Shown here: positions 42,264-51,868 of the stretch, piece after piece
Layout: each line of letters starts with the position of its first letter
Numbering within the stretch: position 1 is the stretch's first letter
Origin: CAZWRV01 sp964636325
GTDB taxonomy: Bacteria; Verrucomicrobiota; Lentisphaeria; Victivallales; GWF2-50-93
Length of the DNA stretch: 54,585 bases
Assembly (NCBI GenBank): GCA_964636325.1
Contig: CAZWRV010000038.1
Location: 1 to 54,585 of the forward strand
Direction: 5' to 3'
Translations under genes and position numbers: made by a program
Notes under the pieces: generated by a model
The model's input: only the letters and a program-made list of their open reading frames with translations
The model's database searches: none
Told to the model about the DNA's origin: nothing

Positions 42264-45200
42264 CTACTCTACAAGCAGGCGTATCCCCGCCAGCTTGGCC
42301 TGCTGTAGGAGCGGCGCCGCTGTCCTTCGCTCCTCCGGGCCGAGCCGTCCGATCAGTGCATATGCCAGCGGGATGACGTCCTCGTTCTCCGCCGCCGCCA
42401 GAGCCTCCACCGCTTCGCTGTTCTGTGTTGGGGTGAGCGCGGCCACCGCCGCCGTGAAGAGTTCCAGGTCCTCGTTGGCCCAGCGCCGGATCTGTTCCAG
42501 CTGGCACAGGCGCCGTTCCATTTCGCGGGCCTCTTTGGGTGTCAGTTTGAACGACATGGCGCCGTAGCGGCTGTTGTAGGCCCCCATGTAGATACACTTG
42601 ATGTCGCGTACCCGCCGCAGATGCGCCGGATAGAGGGCCAGAGCCTGGGACAGGCCGCCTTTCACCTGCAGGCGGATCAGCATGGTGGCGGCGCGGAAGT
42701 TGAACCCGTCGCCCGTCTTGACGTATTCTTGGATGAGCTTCACCGCCTCGGGCTTCTTGTCAAATGCGCTAAGTGCCAGGATGGCTTCGCGGCGCACCAT
42801 CTCATGTTTGTGGGCCAGGCCCTGCTTGGCGGCGGCATAATACGCGTCGTCGCCCGTCGTTGCCACGAGATGCAGGCCGATGGCCTTGAGTTCGCCCAGA
42901 TCCTTTTTCAGCAGATCGTCGATGAAGGGGGCGAAGGACGCATCCATGTACGGGCCGATGCTCTGTGCAACTGAGACATATGCTTCGAAGTCATTGACCT
43001 TGGCGGTCTGTTCGATGGCGCAGGCCAGGAGCGACCTGGCGGATTCGCGGTCGATCACATTGCCGCAGGCGGCGACCAGTTTTTCCGAAAACTCCTTCTC
43101 CTTCAGATCGTCCGCCTCTACGCGCAGCAGTTCGGGTTCCGGGAGATTAGGGTTCAACTCCCGTTTGATCGCTGGCCGGTCTTCCTTGTCTGTGTAGTTC
43201 TGTCCCAGCCAGCGCAGGCAGTCGCGCACGACGCGGGGCCAGTGCTTCCACTCCCAGTAGGGAGCGAGGGACTGCTGCAGGTCGCCGTGCTGGTTCATCG
43301 CCACCAGGATGACGCGCCCCTTGCCGTAGGGCCTGGCGACGATGGCCGGGTGCGGACCCGCCTTAAGAAGGACTTGGGCCTCCGCCTTTAGCGGCGACGT
43401 GTCGACCGTCGCCGCGGCCGGAGCATGCGCCCAGTCGATGTCCTTGCCGAAGAAGGAGTTGTCCGCCGGGGCCAGGGCAAAGCCATTCTGGTCGTCCCGG
43501 GCGAACTGACGATAGCCGGCGATGCGCACCGGCAGCATTTCCTCCAGCCAGGTGTTGTGATCCAGGCCACAGGAGAGGTTGAAGTGCCCGCCGAAGACGA
43601 GCAGCCCCCCGCCCGCCGCGACGAAATCCTTGATCATGACGCGGTTGGCAAGGCCGATCTCCTCGGCGTGCAGGTTGTCCAGAATCATGATGTCGCAGCT
43701 CTCGATTTCCGGATAGGTCGCCGGGAATCCGTCCAGCTTCCGTTCCACATGCCCCTTGTCCCAATCGCGGATCATATAGGAGCAGCCATGCCGCCCGCCG
43801 CCCAGCAGGCCGATCGCCTCCTCCACGCGGTTGAGCCAGGCATAGTAGCCGCGGGCATGGTGCACATCCAGGACGCCGTTGCGCCAGATGCGGAAGGCGT
43901 CCGGGCGTTTCATGATCTCCTTCAACTGCTTCACCGTCTCCGGCTTGGCCTCGTCTTCGGCGTCAACGTTCTTGACCAGTTCGTAGTTGAAGCGCCCCTG
44001 CTCCTTCAGCTTCCCGTAAAGGCCCTGGGAACGGGCGATGCCGGCTGCCACCGCCTTCTGTTCCTCCTCCGCCAGCATCTTCTTGCCTTCCTCCGTCTGC
44101 ATGAATGCGGCCGCGTCCTCGACCGGCGTGGTCAGGGCGTAGGGTTCCTTGGCAAAGGGGCCTCCCGTGCTGTCGAGCGTGAAGACGAGAACGCTGAAGG
44201 TGCGGATGGCCGGCACTGTCACGGAGCAATACCCGTCCGCCGCCTTTGCGGGAAGAAGCTCGTGGCCGGTCACGAGATCGGGCGAGGCGTGCATTAGGAA
44301 CCCGACCTTCACCCCCTCGGGGACCGGCACAGAGACTTCCACCTGGCGGCGGCTCATAGGCGGTGTCTGGGCACGGTCGCAGAATGTGGGGTAGCGGGGA
44401 GGGTTCACGATGCGGATGTGCAGCTGCTTCTGCGTCGGGCTGACATCCCGAATCCAGCACGACTCTTCCCAGAAGAGCGGATACTCCCTGGCTTTCTCCG
44501 CCTGGGGGTCGGCGATGCGGAACAGCTTGGCCGGATCCTTGACGCGCCTGGCATCGGTCCAGACAGCCGCGGAGTAGCGCGTCAGCCATTTGGTCAGGTT
44601 CCCGTAAGGCCACCAGCCCGGGGTAGTCACGTAGGTGTAGATCTCCCCGGCCGCGAGCCCATAAAGCACATTGTAGATGCGGTCCAGCTCGCTCGCCATG
44701 TCGAACATGATGAAGAGGGGTATGCCTTCGATGCGGCGGATATAGTCGGCCTCGCGGCAGATCGCCTGGTAAAAGTGGACGGGGCGCCCCTTTGTCCAGT
44801 GCATCTGGCTCCAGTTGGTGTGGCTGTAGTCGCGCAGGCTCTCGTCCATCATCATGCCGCCGCCGCGCGCCGCCTCGTGGAAATCCTTCCAGTCGCCGCG
44901 CGGCAGGAAGAGCTTGGAGCCGGGGTCGCCGAAGCAGATGTTGTAGCCGTGTATGAAGTCGGGGTTGAGCTGCCTCATGCGCTCCTTGAAGCGGGCCATC
45001 TGCCCCATGAAGTGACCGTCCCAGCGCACCCCGTCCCAGCCGAAGATCTTTGCGGCCCTGGCGATGTCGTCGGCCGCATAGTCCACCATGTCGGTCTTGC
45101 CGTCCGACCAGTCGCAGCTGAAATGGTACCAGGCGCGCCAGCGGCCGTCCAGGGGCGGTGCGGCATAATACTCGTTCTTGAGCCAGCGCTCCATGTACAG

Positions 45201-46664
45201 GGTTCCCAGGGTGTCGGTGGAGACGCCCCTGCCCGCGTCCGTGGCGAACCATTCCGGATGCCTGCGGAAGACCTCGACGCCGTCGGCGCCGGCCGCCACC
45301 GTGTTGGCGTAGGTCAGGGTCTTGACCCCGACCTTGTGGGCCTCCTCGATGAGGGTGCGCATGCCCGTGATGGAACCGGCATACTGCGTCTGGCCGGCGA
45401 AGAAGACCTCTTTGTCCGACGCCTGTTCGCCGAAATCGGAGGGCGCCCAGGCGAAGCGCTCGAAGTAGTTGGCGTAGTTGAGCTTGTTTGCCTGCATTAT
45501 GGCCGCCGCGGCTTCGCGTGGGAAGCCGGCCGTGTCCTGCGGGCCACCGTTGGCGGTGATGCCAATCCGATAGAAATTCTGGCTGACGCCGAAAACCTCG
45601 AAGGCGCTGCCGGGAAAATAACGCGCCGGATCGGCCAGATGCTGCGCGGAGAGCTCCGGCTGCTGACTGCCTGCGGGCCGCACCGTCGCCAGAATCTGCC
45701 GGCCGAACTCGACAGGCGCAAGGTCTGTGGTGAAGGCTATTGTCCGTTTCTCCTTCGCCAGAGACAGCTTCTCCTCATGGATCAGGCGGTGGGAGTCCCG
45801 TTCCCATATCTCATATACTTCCAGGACAAACTCTCCCTGCCGCCCGACCGCTTCCAAATCCACCTCTATAGCGGCTTTCTCGGCCGGACGGTAGTGCACC
45901 TTGTCCACCCAGACGCGGGAGACCCGGGCCTGGAGGTCGGCAAGCTTGACGATAGCCACACGGTCGCAGGCCACAATGAGATCGAGAAGATCGATATTCG
46001 ACAGGAGCGGTGTGCCGTCGAGTTCGCCCAGGTTTTCCTCCTCATTTCCTTCGGTCGCAGCCCTGGCCTCGCTGTCCGCGCCTACCCGCTCGCCCTTCTT
46101 CTCCCGCTTGATTTGATCCAGCATCTCCTGCTCCGCCTCGCTCCTGGTGCCGCGCATGCCGCTGAAGCCGGTGGCGCCGCAACCCTTGAGCACAATGGGC
46201 AGCTTGCCGCCGACGTGCTGCACCTGCAGGGTCATGGGTATATAGGTGCCTGAACTCTCGAACCAGGCTGTGTTCGCATCGGCGCGGACGCCGTTGGCTT
46301 CCAGCATGAGGGTGAAGGTGTGCATGTATTCCACGGGGCGGGCGGTGACATAGGCCGTGATCTCGTAGACCCCCGGCCCGAGATCGGGCTGCACGGTGAG
46401 AAAGGTCTTCTCGCCCAGCATCCAACTGCCGTATTCCATTGCGATGGGATGACCGTCCGGAAGGCCGTCCAGGCGTTTGACCGGTTCCTGATCCTTGAAG
46501 AAGAAAACGGCGGCTTGATCGCCGGACGCGCCGGGATCGCGGTAGATGCTCTTACTGTCGGCGACCCATTTCTCCGCCTCCTCCACCATCGCATCGGCGG
46601 AAAAGACAGACGATCCGGCGAGCAAACTGATGCAGAAGACCAGCATGCGACAGACATTTTTCAT
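42264..46664 (-). CDS. Secreted glycosidase-GATase-HEAT fusion protein
   Basis: 1466 residues. Signal peptide MLVFCISLLAGSSVFSADA. The N-terminal two thirds aligns with the glycosidase at 31298: 'VFFAGQTQYAGSITGMRTLIEEAHKVGVKTLTYAN', then 'FGWDGVRWDGHFMG' (candidate nucleophile) and 'GGMMMDESLRDYSHTNW' (candidate acid). From about 960 the protein aligns with the GATase/HEAT protein at 28713: 'CDIMILDNLHAEEIGLANRVMIKDF', 'GGGLLVFGGHFNLSCGLD', 'YGKGRVILVAMNQHGD', and C-terminal HEAT-like helices ('AVKLIQEYVKTGDG', 'AVEALAAAENEDVIPLAYAL'). The ATG at 46664 follows GGGAG. It carries on one chain what 28713-33661 carries on two. Confidence 0.7.
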   Translation of the reverse strand: MKNVCRMLVFCISLLAGSSVFSADAMVEEAEKWVADSKSIYRDPGASGDQAAVFFFKDQEPVKRLDGLPDGHPIAMEYGSWMLGEKTFLTVQPDLGPGVYEITAYVTARPVEYMHTFTLMLEANGVRADANTAWFESSGTYIPMTLQVQHVGGKLPIVLKGCGATGFSGMRGTRSEAEQEMLDQIKREKKGERVGADSEARAATEGNEEENLGELDGTPLLSNIDLLDLIVACDRVAIVKLADLQARVSRVWVDKVHYRPAEKAAIEVDLEAVGRQGEFVLEVYEIWERDSHRLIHEEKLSLAKEKRTIAFTTDLAPVEFGRQILATVRPAGSQQPELSAQHLADPARYFPGSAFEVFGVSQNFYRIGITANGGPQDTAGFPREAAAAIMQANKLNYANYFERFAWAPSDFGEQASDKEVFFAGQTQYAGSITGMRTLIEEAHKVGVKTLTYANTVAAGADGVEVFRRHPEWFATDAGRGVSTDTLGTLYMERWLKNEYYAAPPLDGRWRAWYHFSCDWSDGKTDMVDYAADDIARAAKIFGWDGVRWDGHFMGQMARFKERMRQLNPDFIHGYNICFGDPGSKLFLPRGDWKDFHEAARGGGMMMDESLRDYSHTNWSQMHWTKGRPVHFYQAICREADYIRRIEGIPLFIMFDMASELDRIYNVLYGLAAGEIYTYVTTPGWWPYGNLTKWLTRYSAAVWTDARRVKDPAKLFRIADPQAEKAREYPLFWEESCWIRDVSPTQKQLHIRIVNPPRYPTFCDRAQTPPMSRRQVEVSVPVPEGVKVGFLMHASPDLVTGHELLPAKAADGYCSVTVPAIRTFSVLVFTLDSTGGPFAKEPYALTTPVEDAAAFMQTEEGKKMLAEEEQKAVAAGIARSQGLYGKLKEQGRFNYELVKNVDAEDEAKPETVKQLKEIMKRPDAFRIWRNGVLDVHHARGYYAWLNRVEEAIGLLGGGRHGCSYMIRDWDKGHVERKLDGFPATYPEIESCDIMILDNLHAEEIGLANRVMIKDFVAAGGGLLVFGGHFNLSCGLDHNTWLEEMLPVRIAGYRQFARDDQNGFALAPADNSFFGKDIDWAHAPAAATVDTSPLKAEAQVLLKAGPHPAIVARPYGKGRVILVAMNQHGDLQQSLAPYWEWKHWPRVVRDCLRWLGQNYTDKEDRPAIKRELNPNLPEPELLRVEADDLKEKEFSEKLVAACGNVIDRESARSLLACAIEQTAKVNDFEAYVSVAQSIGPYMDASFAPFIDDLLKKDLGELKAIGLHLVATTGDDAYYAAAKQGLAHKHEMVRREAILALSAFDKKPEAVKLIQEYVKTGDGFNFRAATMLIRLQVKGGLSQALALYPAHLRRVRDIKCIYMGAYNSRYGAMSFKLTPKEAREMERRLCQLEQIRRWANEDLELFTAAVAALTPTQNSEAVEALAAAENEDVIPLAYALIGRLGPEERRTAAPLLQQAKLAGIRLLVE

Positions 46665-46854
46665 GGCGTATTCTCCCCGTGCGTTGTCCGTTATCCATGT
46701 TACGTAATAAAGATATTGGCCAGTATGCACATACACGCATGCTATCCAATGAAATAAGCATTGCAATGACTCGCGAGTAATAAGTTTTCGTATACGCCTT
46801 GAAATATATCAGCCCCCGAATTCAAATCAAAGCGCCTGTCCTGCCTTGCGCGGA

Positions 46855-47057
46855 TTATACTCCTTCAGGCTGAAATAGTTACATTTTGATTGCGGAGATT
46901 TCGGGAATTGCTCCGTATTCTGAGAGGCCCCCGATACCGGGGTATTGAACGCTCTCGAAGGGTGCGGAGCAAAACCGAAAGACCGCAATCCGCCAGGGCG
47001 GACGGCATCTTTAGGCCGTATTTTTCCGTTCCTTCCTCGGACGACATTCAAGTCGGC
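46855..47057. repeat. TIR element, truncated copy (about 203 bp) next to a gene fragment
   Basis: TTATACTCCTTCAGGCTGAA, GCGGAGATTTCGGGAATTGC and later GGCCGTATTTTTCCGTTCC and CGGACGACATTCA are the inverted counterpart of 33678-33953. The far terminal repeat (about 75 bp) is missing and the sequence passes directly into a coding fragment at about 47058. Confidence 0.7.
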
Positions 47058-47496
47058 GCTGCTGGCGCGCGGCGATCTGCTTTTGTCGGTGGACGGAAAA
47101 CTCGTCAACGCGTTCGAATTGAAGGAATTCATTACCAGCAAAAAGCCCGGCGACACGGTCACCCTTCGCGTCAGACGGACAGAGGCCGATCCAAATACAG
47201 CCATCGCCGCTCCTGTAAAAGGGATGAAAGAGGATACGATCCAGATCCGGGTAAGCGCCAGGGAAATCTGGTGCGGTCCGGCCGAGCTGGCCGGGCCCGC
47301 GGTCACGGCCGAGCCAGCGTCGCCGTTCACAGGCCAGACCGTCGCGGCGACTTTCGCGGACGACCCCTTGGTCAAAGGCGGAAAGGCCGCCTCCGAATAC
47401 ATCCAGCGCCGTGTCGTTCAGTTCGCATTGCGAGAGCCGGTTGACAAGCGGAACTGCCAGAACCGGTGGATATTCAAAATCCCGAAAAAGCCCTAG
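47058..47496 (+). pseudogene. PDZ-domain protein fragment cut by the TIR element
   Basis: 'ALLARGDLLLSVDGKLVNAFEL' followed by 'KKPGDTVTLRVRR' is the second half of a PDZ domain, then about 100 residues without a recognised fold, ending 'WIFKIPKKP' and TAG at 47496. The frame has no start of its own: upstream it runs into the repeat. In full-length relatives a protease or membrane region would precede the PDZ domain. The element or a deletion at its edge has removed the 5' part. From 47497 to 47688 nothing further is recognised. Confidence 0.6.
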
Positions 47497-47688
47497 ACGT
47501 CCTCGCAGGCCGATGCGCCGCCGCCCAGACGCTGGTTGATGCGGCACTTGACAAGGCGTTTGACCTCTCACCGACGGATTCTCAAGCGCGGCGGCTTCTG
47601 TGCGCCAGGTTAGCATACATGCAACAATATAATGCATCATGATGCATATGCCAAGTGTCTTCCTGCCGGTGAAGCCCAAGTGGCCGGA

Positions 47689-48231
47689 TCATTGCTGACG
47701 CGCCATGATCTCCATCTCCCGCGTGTGGATTGAACCGTCGGAGGTGAGGACGCTGGAGTAGAGGTAGAAGCGATCCGCTGCGAACTTCGCAGGCTTGAAG
47801 ACCTGCATCGACGACTTAAGCTTGTCCACAGTCTTCGCGTCCGGGAACTTGAGCCTCGCCAACGTGATGTGCGGGACGTATTTTTCCCTGTCGTCGAGCG
47901 GGAGGTCGGCGTCGATAAGCTTCTCGTCGATCTTGTTCTTCAGCCGCGAAAGGGTTTCATTTTCCGCGCATCCTATCCAGAAGACGCGCGGCCGCCGCTC
48001 GTTCGGGAAGAAGCCGGTCCCGTCGACCTGTATGTCAAACGCCGGGAATTCCACCTCGGCCAGGCGCCGCTTGATCATCTCGAAATGCTCCTCGTCCGCC
48101 TCTCCGATGAAGCGCAGAGTAAGGTGTATCTGCTCCTTTTGAGTCCATCTGACGCCGGGAAGGTTTCTGCGGAATCCGCAGATTTCCTCCCTCAGGTCGT
48201 CAGGAAAGTCTATGGCAGTGAACAGTCTCAT
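47689..48231 (-). CDS. thpR: RNA 2',3'-cyclic phosphodiesterase
   Basis: 180 residues of the 2H phosphoesterase family. The two HxT motifs are 'IHLTLRFIG' near residue 35 and 'PHITLARLK' near 121, and the start 'MRLFTAIDFPDDLREEI' is typical of ThpR/LigT. The enzyme opens 2',3'-cyclic phosphates on RNA ends. Stands 31 bases behind the pabB-pabC gene and probably shares its transcript. Confidence 0.9.
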   Translation of the reverse strand: MRLFTAIDFPDDLREEICGFRRNLPGVRWTQKEQIHLTLRFIGEADEEHFEMIKRRLAEVEFPAFDIQVDGTGFFPNERRPRVFWIGCAENETLSRLKNKIDEKLIDADLPLDDREKYVPHITLARLKFPDAKTVDKLKSSMQVFKPAKFAADRFYLYSSVLTSDGSIHTREMEIMARQQ

Positions 48232-48262
48232 AATACTTGGCGCCTTTGCGTCTTGCGGTTCA

Positions 48263-50041
48263 TTAATAGACTAGCATGGCTTCCGCGTCGCCGCGGACCG
48301 AATTGCCGACAATTATCCTGTTCGCCGCGGTTAAATCTTCAAGCTTCAGCACTTTCTCCCGCGCATGCAGTTCCCTGATCGTCTTCGCACGCCATATCCC
48401 CGGCAGGAGTCCGCATTCCAGCGGCGGCGTGAACCATTTCCCGTCCTTGCCGATAAAGATGTTGCTTATCGCGCCTTCGGTGACTTCGTCCTTCTCATTT
48501 AAAAATACAACTTCGTCGAATCCTGCTCCCAAGGCCCGCTTGAATTCATTGTCATATAGGCTGCGGTTGGTCGTCTTGTGGAAAAGGAAAACGTCGCGGG
48601 AACTATTTCTTTTCGGCGACAGGCAAAGCTTCAGCTTCTCCTTGCCCCAGCCTCTGCCCTCGAGGACCGTAAATTCGGCCGCCGCATTCCCGTCCTGCGA
48701 AATTCGCAGCCGGACCCTTGCGAATTCCGCATCCTGGAGAATATGCGATTCAAAATCAGAGAGGCATTTTCTGACGGCCTTCGCGTTCCATTTCCGTCCG
48801 AAATATTTCTGCGAATTCCGCGCCCGTTTTAGATGCTCGACGAGGAAATGGAAGCCCTTGCGGCGCTCCCATAGGATTGTTTCCAGGACTTCGAATTGCG
48901 GGCGTGAGAAGTTCACGAATTCCTTCTTGGCGAGGCATTCATCCCATTCGGATTCGGGCTGCGAATCCGCGACGATGCCGCTGCCTATGCCGATCTCGGT
49001 CGACGTCTTGCAGCATAAGAGCGTTCTGATCGCTACGTTCATGCAGAAATTTCCGCCCGGCATGAAGCAGCCGATGCTGCCGGTGTAGATTTTCCTCGGG
49101 CTTTTCTCGCTAGTGTCGATTATCTCCATGGTCTTGACCTTGGGCGCGCCGGTTATCGACGCCGCCGGGAAAGTCGCGGAAAAAATTTCGGCAAGGGATA
49201 TTTCAGGGCGCAGATGCCCTCTGACCTCGCTGACCATCTGGTGGACGGTGGGGTATGTCTCGACTTCGAAAAGTGTTTCCGCACTGATCGTGCCTGGGAT
49301 GCAGATCCGGCCGAAGTCGTTCCGCACCATGTCGGCGATCATCACGTTCTCCGCCCGGTTCTTGGCGTCCTTCGAAAGCGCCTTCGACGCTGCAAAGTCT
49401 TCCTGTGCTGTCAGCATTCTCTTCGCCGTTCCCTTCATCGGCCGGCATCTCAGCGTCCCGGAAATCCGTTCAAGGAAAAGCTCCGGCGAATTGGAGATGA
49501 TCTGAAAATCCCCGGTGTTCGCGAAGGCTGCAAAGGGAACCGGATGAGCCGAGAAGAGATCAAGGAAAAGTCCTGCAGGATTTGCAACTGCGCCGCCCCG
49601 CGCCCTGAACGTGAAGTTCACCTGATACGTGTCGCCGTCATGGATGCGGCTCTTGATTCGCCCGACGTTCCTTACGTATTCGTACCTTCCAATTTCCGGG
49701 CGGATATCGATGTGCGGCCTGGGATTCAGGGGGGCAATGTCCGGTTCAAATATTTCAGGTTTGCCGTCATATACCGCCGCATAAAGCAAGGGGAATCCGG
49801 AGATTCCCTTCACGGAGAAGGCCGGATCAAAGGCCTTAGCCGCCTCGTAGGAGAGGAATGCCGCCGCATATCTGCCGTGACGCAGGTTTTCCTCAAGCCA
49901 TTCGACCACAGTAATAATTCCGGGCAGCTCATCAACGGATTTTATCTCCAGCGGTTCCATGAAGAGTCCGAACCTGCGCGTGCCGGGCAGCCGGCAGATG
50001 AATGTTCCGGGAGTATTCAGTTTGTCGAGAAGGGAAGGCAT
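48263..50041 (-). CDS. pabBC: Aminodeoxychorismate synthase component I / aminodeoxychorismate lyase fusion (PabB-PabC)
   Basis: 592 residues. The first 370 are a chorismate-binding PabB domain: 'PMKGTAKR' near 207, 'AENVMIADMVRNDFGRI' near 238 and 'SITGAPKVKTMEIID' near 300. The last 200 are a class IV PLP-dependent lyase domain ('FHFLVEHLKRARNSQKYFG', 'HKTTNRSLYDNEFKRA', 'FLNEKDEVTEGAISNIFI', 'LLPGIWRAKTI'). Together they make 4-aminobenzoate for folate from chorismate; the glutaminase PabA is not in the window. Such fusions are known in several phyla. The lysine expected for PLP is probably in 'FHKTTNR'. Confidence 0.9.
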   Translation of the reverse strand: MPSLLDKLNTPGTFICRLPGTRRFGLFMEPLEIKSVDELPGIITVVEWLEENLRHGRYAAAFLSYEAAKAFDPAFSVKGISGFPLLYAAVYDGKPEIFEPDIAPLNPRPHIDIRPEIGRYEYVRNVGRIKSRIHDGDTYQVNFTFRARGGAVANPAGLFLDLFSAHPVPFAAFANTGDFQIISNSPELFLERISGTLRCRPMKGTAKRMLTAQEDFAASKALSKDAKNRAENVMIADMVRNDFGRICIPGTISAETLFEVETYPTVHQMVSEVRGHLRPEISLAEIFSATFPAASITGAPKVKTMEIIDTSEKSPRKIYTGSIGCFMPGGNFCMNVAIRTLLCCKTSTEIGIGSGIVADSQPESEWDECLAKKEFVNFSRPQFEVLETILWERRKGFHFLVEHLKRARNSQKYFGRKWNAKAVRKCLSDFESHILQDAEFARVRLRISQDGNAAAEFTVLEGRGWGKEKLKLCLSPKRNSSRDVFLFHKTTNRSLYDNEFKRALGAGFDEVVFLNEKDEVTEGAISNIFIGKDGKWFTPPLECGLLPGIWRAKTIRELHAREKVLKLEDLTAANRIIVGNSVRGDAEAMLVY

Positions 50042-50120
50042 TAGGGCAAATGATTGTTGCCATTGTCGAGCACTATTTCAATCTTGCAGTTCCCATTATT
50101 TATGAATGAATCGGCTTGAT

Positions 50121-50546
50121 TTAATTCTCCGCCAGGGGGATATCTAGATGCTTGGCAGCTTTCAGCATTACTTTGTCCGTGGTAAACATCGGAAATATCT
50201 TGTTTTCATGGCAGACCGACAGGTGGATTGCATCGAGAGTCCGTAGGGGGATGCTTTCAGGCATCATCTCAAGCAGTTTCACTGCAAACTCGATGGTTGA
50301 AGAGTCGAGCTTGACGAGTTGGATTGAGTTATCCTCAATGTTTTTCCGCAAAGCAGCCATGAATTCTTCAGCAGTGGACGCATCAAACTGGCCTTCCCGA
50401 CGTTTCCGCATCAACGCCGACTGGAACTCCGCAAGCAGAAGCTCGGAACAAGTAAGATCCTCCGCTTCATTGATTATTTGTTGGATATCGTCGCTTTCCG
50501 GCTCGGGGACGAAGAGTTTTATGACTACGCAGCTGTCAACATACAT
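50121..50546 (-). CDS. PIN-domain toxin (VapC-like)
   Basis: 141 residues. Acidic residues of the PIN active site are seen in 'MYVDSCVVIKLF' (Asp4), 'ELLLAEFQSAL' (Glu near 40), 'LRTLDAIHLSV' (Asp near 103) and 'FTTDKVMLKAA' (Asp near 122). Such enzymes are Mg-dependent ribonucleases that block translation. The start lies five bases behind the stop codon of the antitoxin at 50552, so both form a toxin-antitoxin operon. Confidence 0.85.
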   Translation of the reverse strand: MYVDSCVVIKLFVPEPESDDIQQIINEAEDLTCSELLLAEFQSALMRKRREGQFDASTAEEFMAALRKNIEDNSIQLVKLDSSTIEFAVKLLEMMPESIPLRTLDAIHLSVCHENKIFPMFTTDKVMLKAAKHLDIPLAEN

Positions 50547-50551
50547 ATATG

Positions 50552-50794
50552 CTACCTCGAATCCCTGTCCGCTCGGACTTCGGCCGTGGCGTCGCCTGTC
50601 TTCCTTATGTGCTTTTTCATGCGACGCCTGAATTTCGTAAGGTCAGGGAATCTGCGCCTGACTGGCTGCTCATACGGTACGAGCATTGCCACTGGTCTTG
50701 ACCTGTTTTTAATTATGACACGGTCACCTTGCCCGACAAGCTTCAGGAGCTTCGTCAAGTTGATCCTCGTGTTTCTAACGGTTGTCGTAAGCAT
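50552..50794 (-). CDS. Phd/YefM-type antitoxin
   Basis: 80 residues. 'MLTTTVRNTRINLTKLLKLVGQGDRVIIKNRSRPVAMLVPYE' has the N-terminal DNA-binding fold of the Phd/YefM family ('..L..LV..GD.V.I..R.RPVA.LV'), followed by a basic C-terminal tail likely to bind the toxin. The ATG at 50794 follows GAAGGGTATAC; the frame is open further to 50836. Expected to neutralise the PIN toxin at 50121 and repress the operon. Confidence 0.8.
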   Translation of the reverse strand: MLTTTVRNTRINLTKLLKLVGQGDRVIIKNRSRPVAMLVPYEQPVRRRFPDLTKFRRRMKKHIRKTGDATAEVRADRDSR

Positions 50795-50934
50795 GTATAC
50801 CCTTCCTTTTGTCTGGTTGCCGATAATGTAGCACATGTGTTACATATGGCAAAGAGAAAGGATCGATGTCCTCGCGTTGCATCCAAATCTTCGTACGGTA
50901 ACGCCGGTGATTGACACGGTGGCATTTCCTTGAT

Positions 50935-51435
50935 TCATTCGATCTGCGAAATGCTGTTTACGGGTGAATAGAAGCCGGATTCAATCATTTTTCCGAGAAC
51001 AGTATCGGCTTCTTGGATAGAGATCAGATTGTCCATGGTAGAGGCCTTCAATATTCCTATTGTCCCAGTGAGGGTTATTTTCGATTCCCTTGCGATGTTT
51101 CTAGCATCTTTGTCGTCGGAGACTAATATCATTTTCCTGTGCTTGGCTATGGCGATGCTGGAGGACTCTCCTCGCCCCAGATGGTTCAGATGGAGCTTAT
51201 AGGACTCGTATTCTATGCCTTGGAGCGGCAAAACTGTAAAGGCCCGGCTTTTAAGAAGATCCGGGAAGGAGGCTAGGTCTTCATGCCCGCATGATATGCC
51301 ATCAAGTATTTCATCATACACTTCAGAGCTTACAAAAGCCCTGCCGCAGTATATTTTGTCAAGTATGTGTAGCGAATTTGAAATGGCGAAGTTGCTGATG
51401 GAGACCGTATCGAAGATATATTTTGGCTCAGGCAT
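50935..51435 (-). CDS. PIN-like toxin, DUF3368 type
   Basis: 166 residues from 'MPEPKYIFDTVSISNFA'; an ATG four codons earlier is also possible. The acidic residues of a PIN fold are in 'YIFDTVSIS', 'YDEILDG', 'ESSSIAIAKHRKMILVSDDKDARNIA'. This order, and an adjacent short antitoxin-like gene, fit the DUF3368 group of VapC-like nucleases. Overlaps the end of the antitoxin gene by 8 bases. Confidence 0.7.
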   Translation of the reverse strand: MPEPKYIFDTVSISNFAISNSLHILDKIYCGRAFVSSEVYDEILDGISCGHEDLASFPDLLKSRAFTVLPLQGIEYESYKLHLNHLGRGESSSIAIAKHRKMILVSDDKDARNIARESKITLTGTIGILKASTMDNLISIQEADTVLGKMIESGFYSPVNSISQIE

Positions 51436-51739
51436 TGGAAATATCATCCCTGGAGAAGGCGGTGTTCTGCCTGATGCCATGCTCGTTGAGCCATTTTCGC
51501 AGGCTGACGACATGCATCCCCATTATTTCCGACAGTTTGCCGATGCTTATGAAGCCGCCGGAATACGCCTCGACCGCCTGCTTCTGATGCAGGGGAAGCC
51601 CCATCATTTCAGTCTGGAACGAGGAGATGACCGCCTGCCTCACGATTTCGCCGACGGATTCGCCTTTTCTCCTGGCGATTTTTTTCAGCGAGCCGGCAAA
51701 TTCAGGGCTTACCTTTATATGTAGAGTCGAAGTTTGCAT
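51428..51739 (-). CDS. UPF0175-like antitoxin with helix-turn-helix
   Basis: 103 residues. The N-terminal half ('LHIKVSPEFAGSLKKIARRKGESVGEIVRQAVISSF') is like a ribbon-helix-helix DNA-binding unit; the second half 'SGGFISIGKLSEIMGMHVVSLRKWLNEHGI' is a helix-turn-helix as in UPF0175-type antitoxins. Partner of the PIN-like gene that overlaps its end. The stretch upstream (51740-51868) is A+T rich, with ATATAAAGCTCCTTATATG near 51742 as a possible operator. Confidence 0.7.
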   Translation of the reverse strand: MQTSTLHIKVSPEFAGSLKKIARRKGESVGEIVRQAVISSFQTEMMGLPLHQKQAVEAYSGGFISIGKLSEIMGMHVVSLRKWLNEHGIRQNTAFSRDDISNA

Positions 51740-51868
51740 TAATATAAAGCTCCTTATATGTACAAGAATAGGTATATATTAACATGATATTGTAAAAATG
51801 CAAGGATACTATTGCGGTGGCATGTGTTTTTGGAATCGAGGGTGACTCCGCTAGTGGATATGGTTCCA

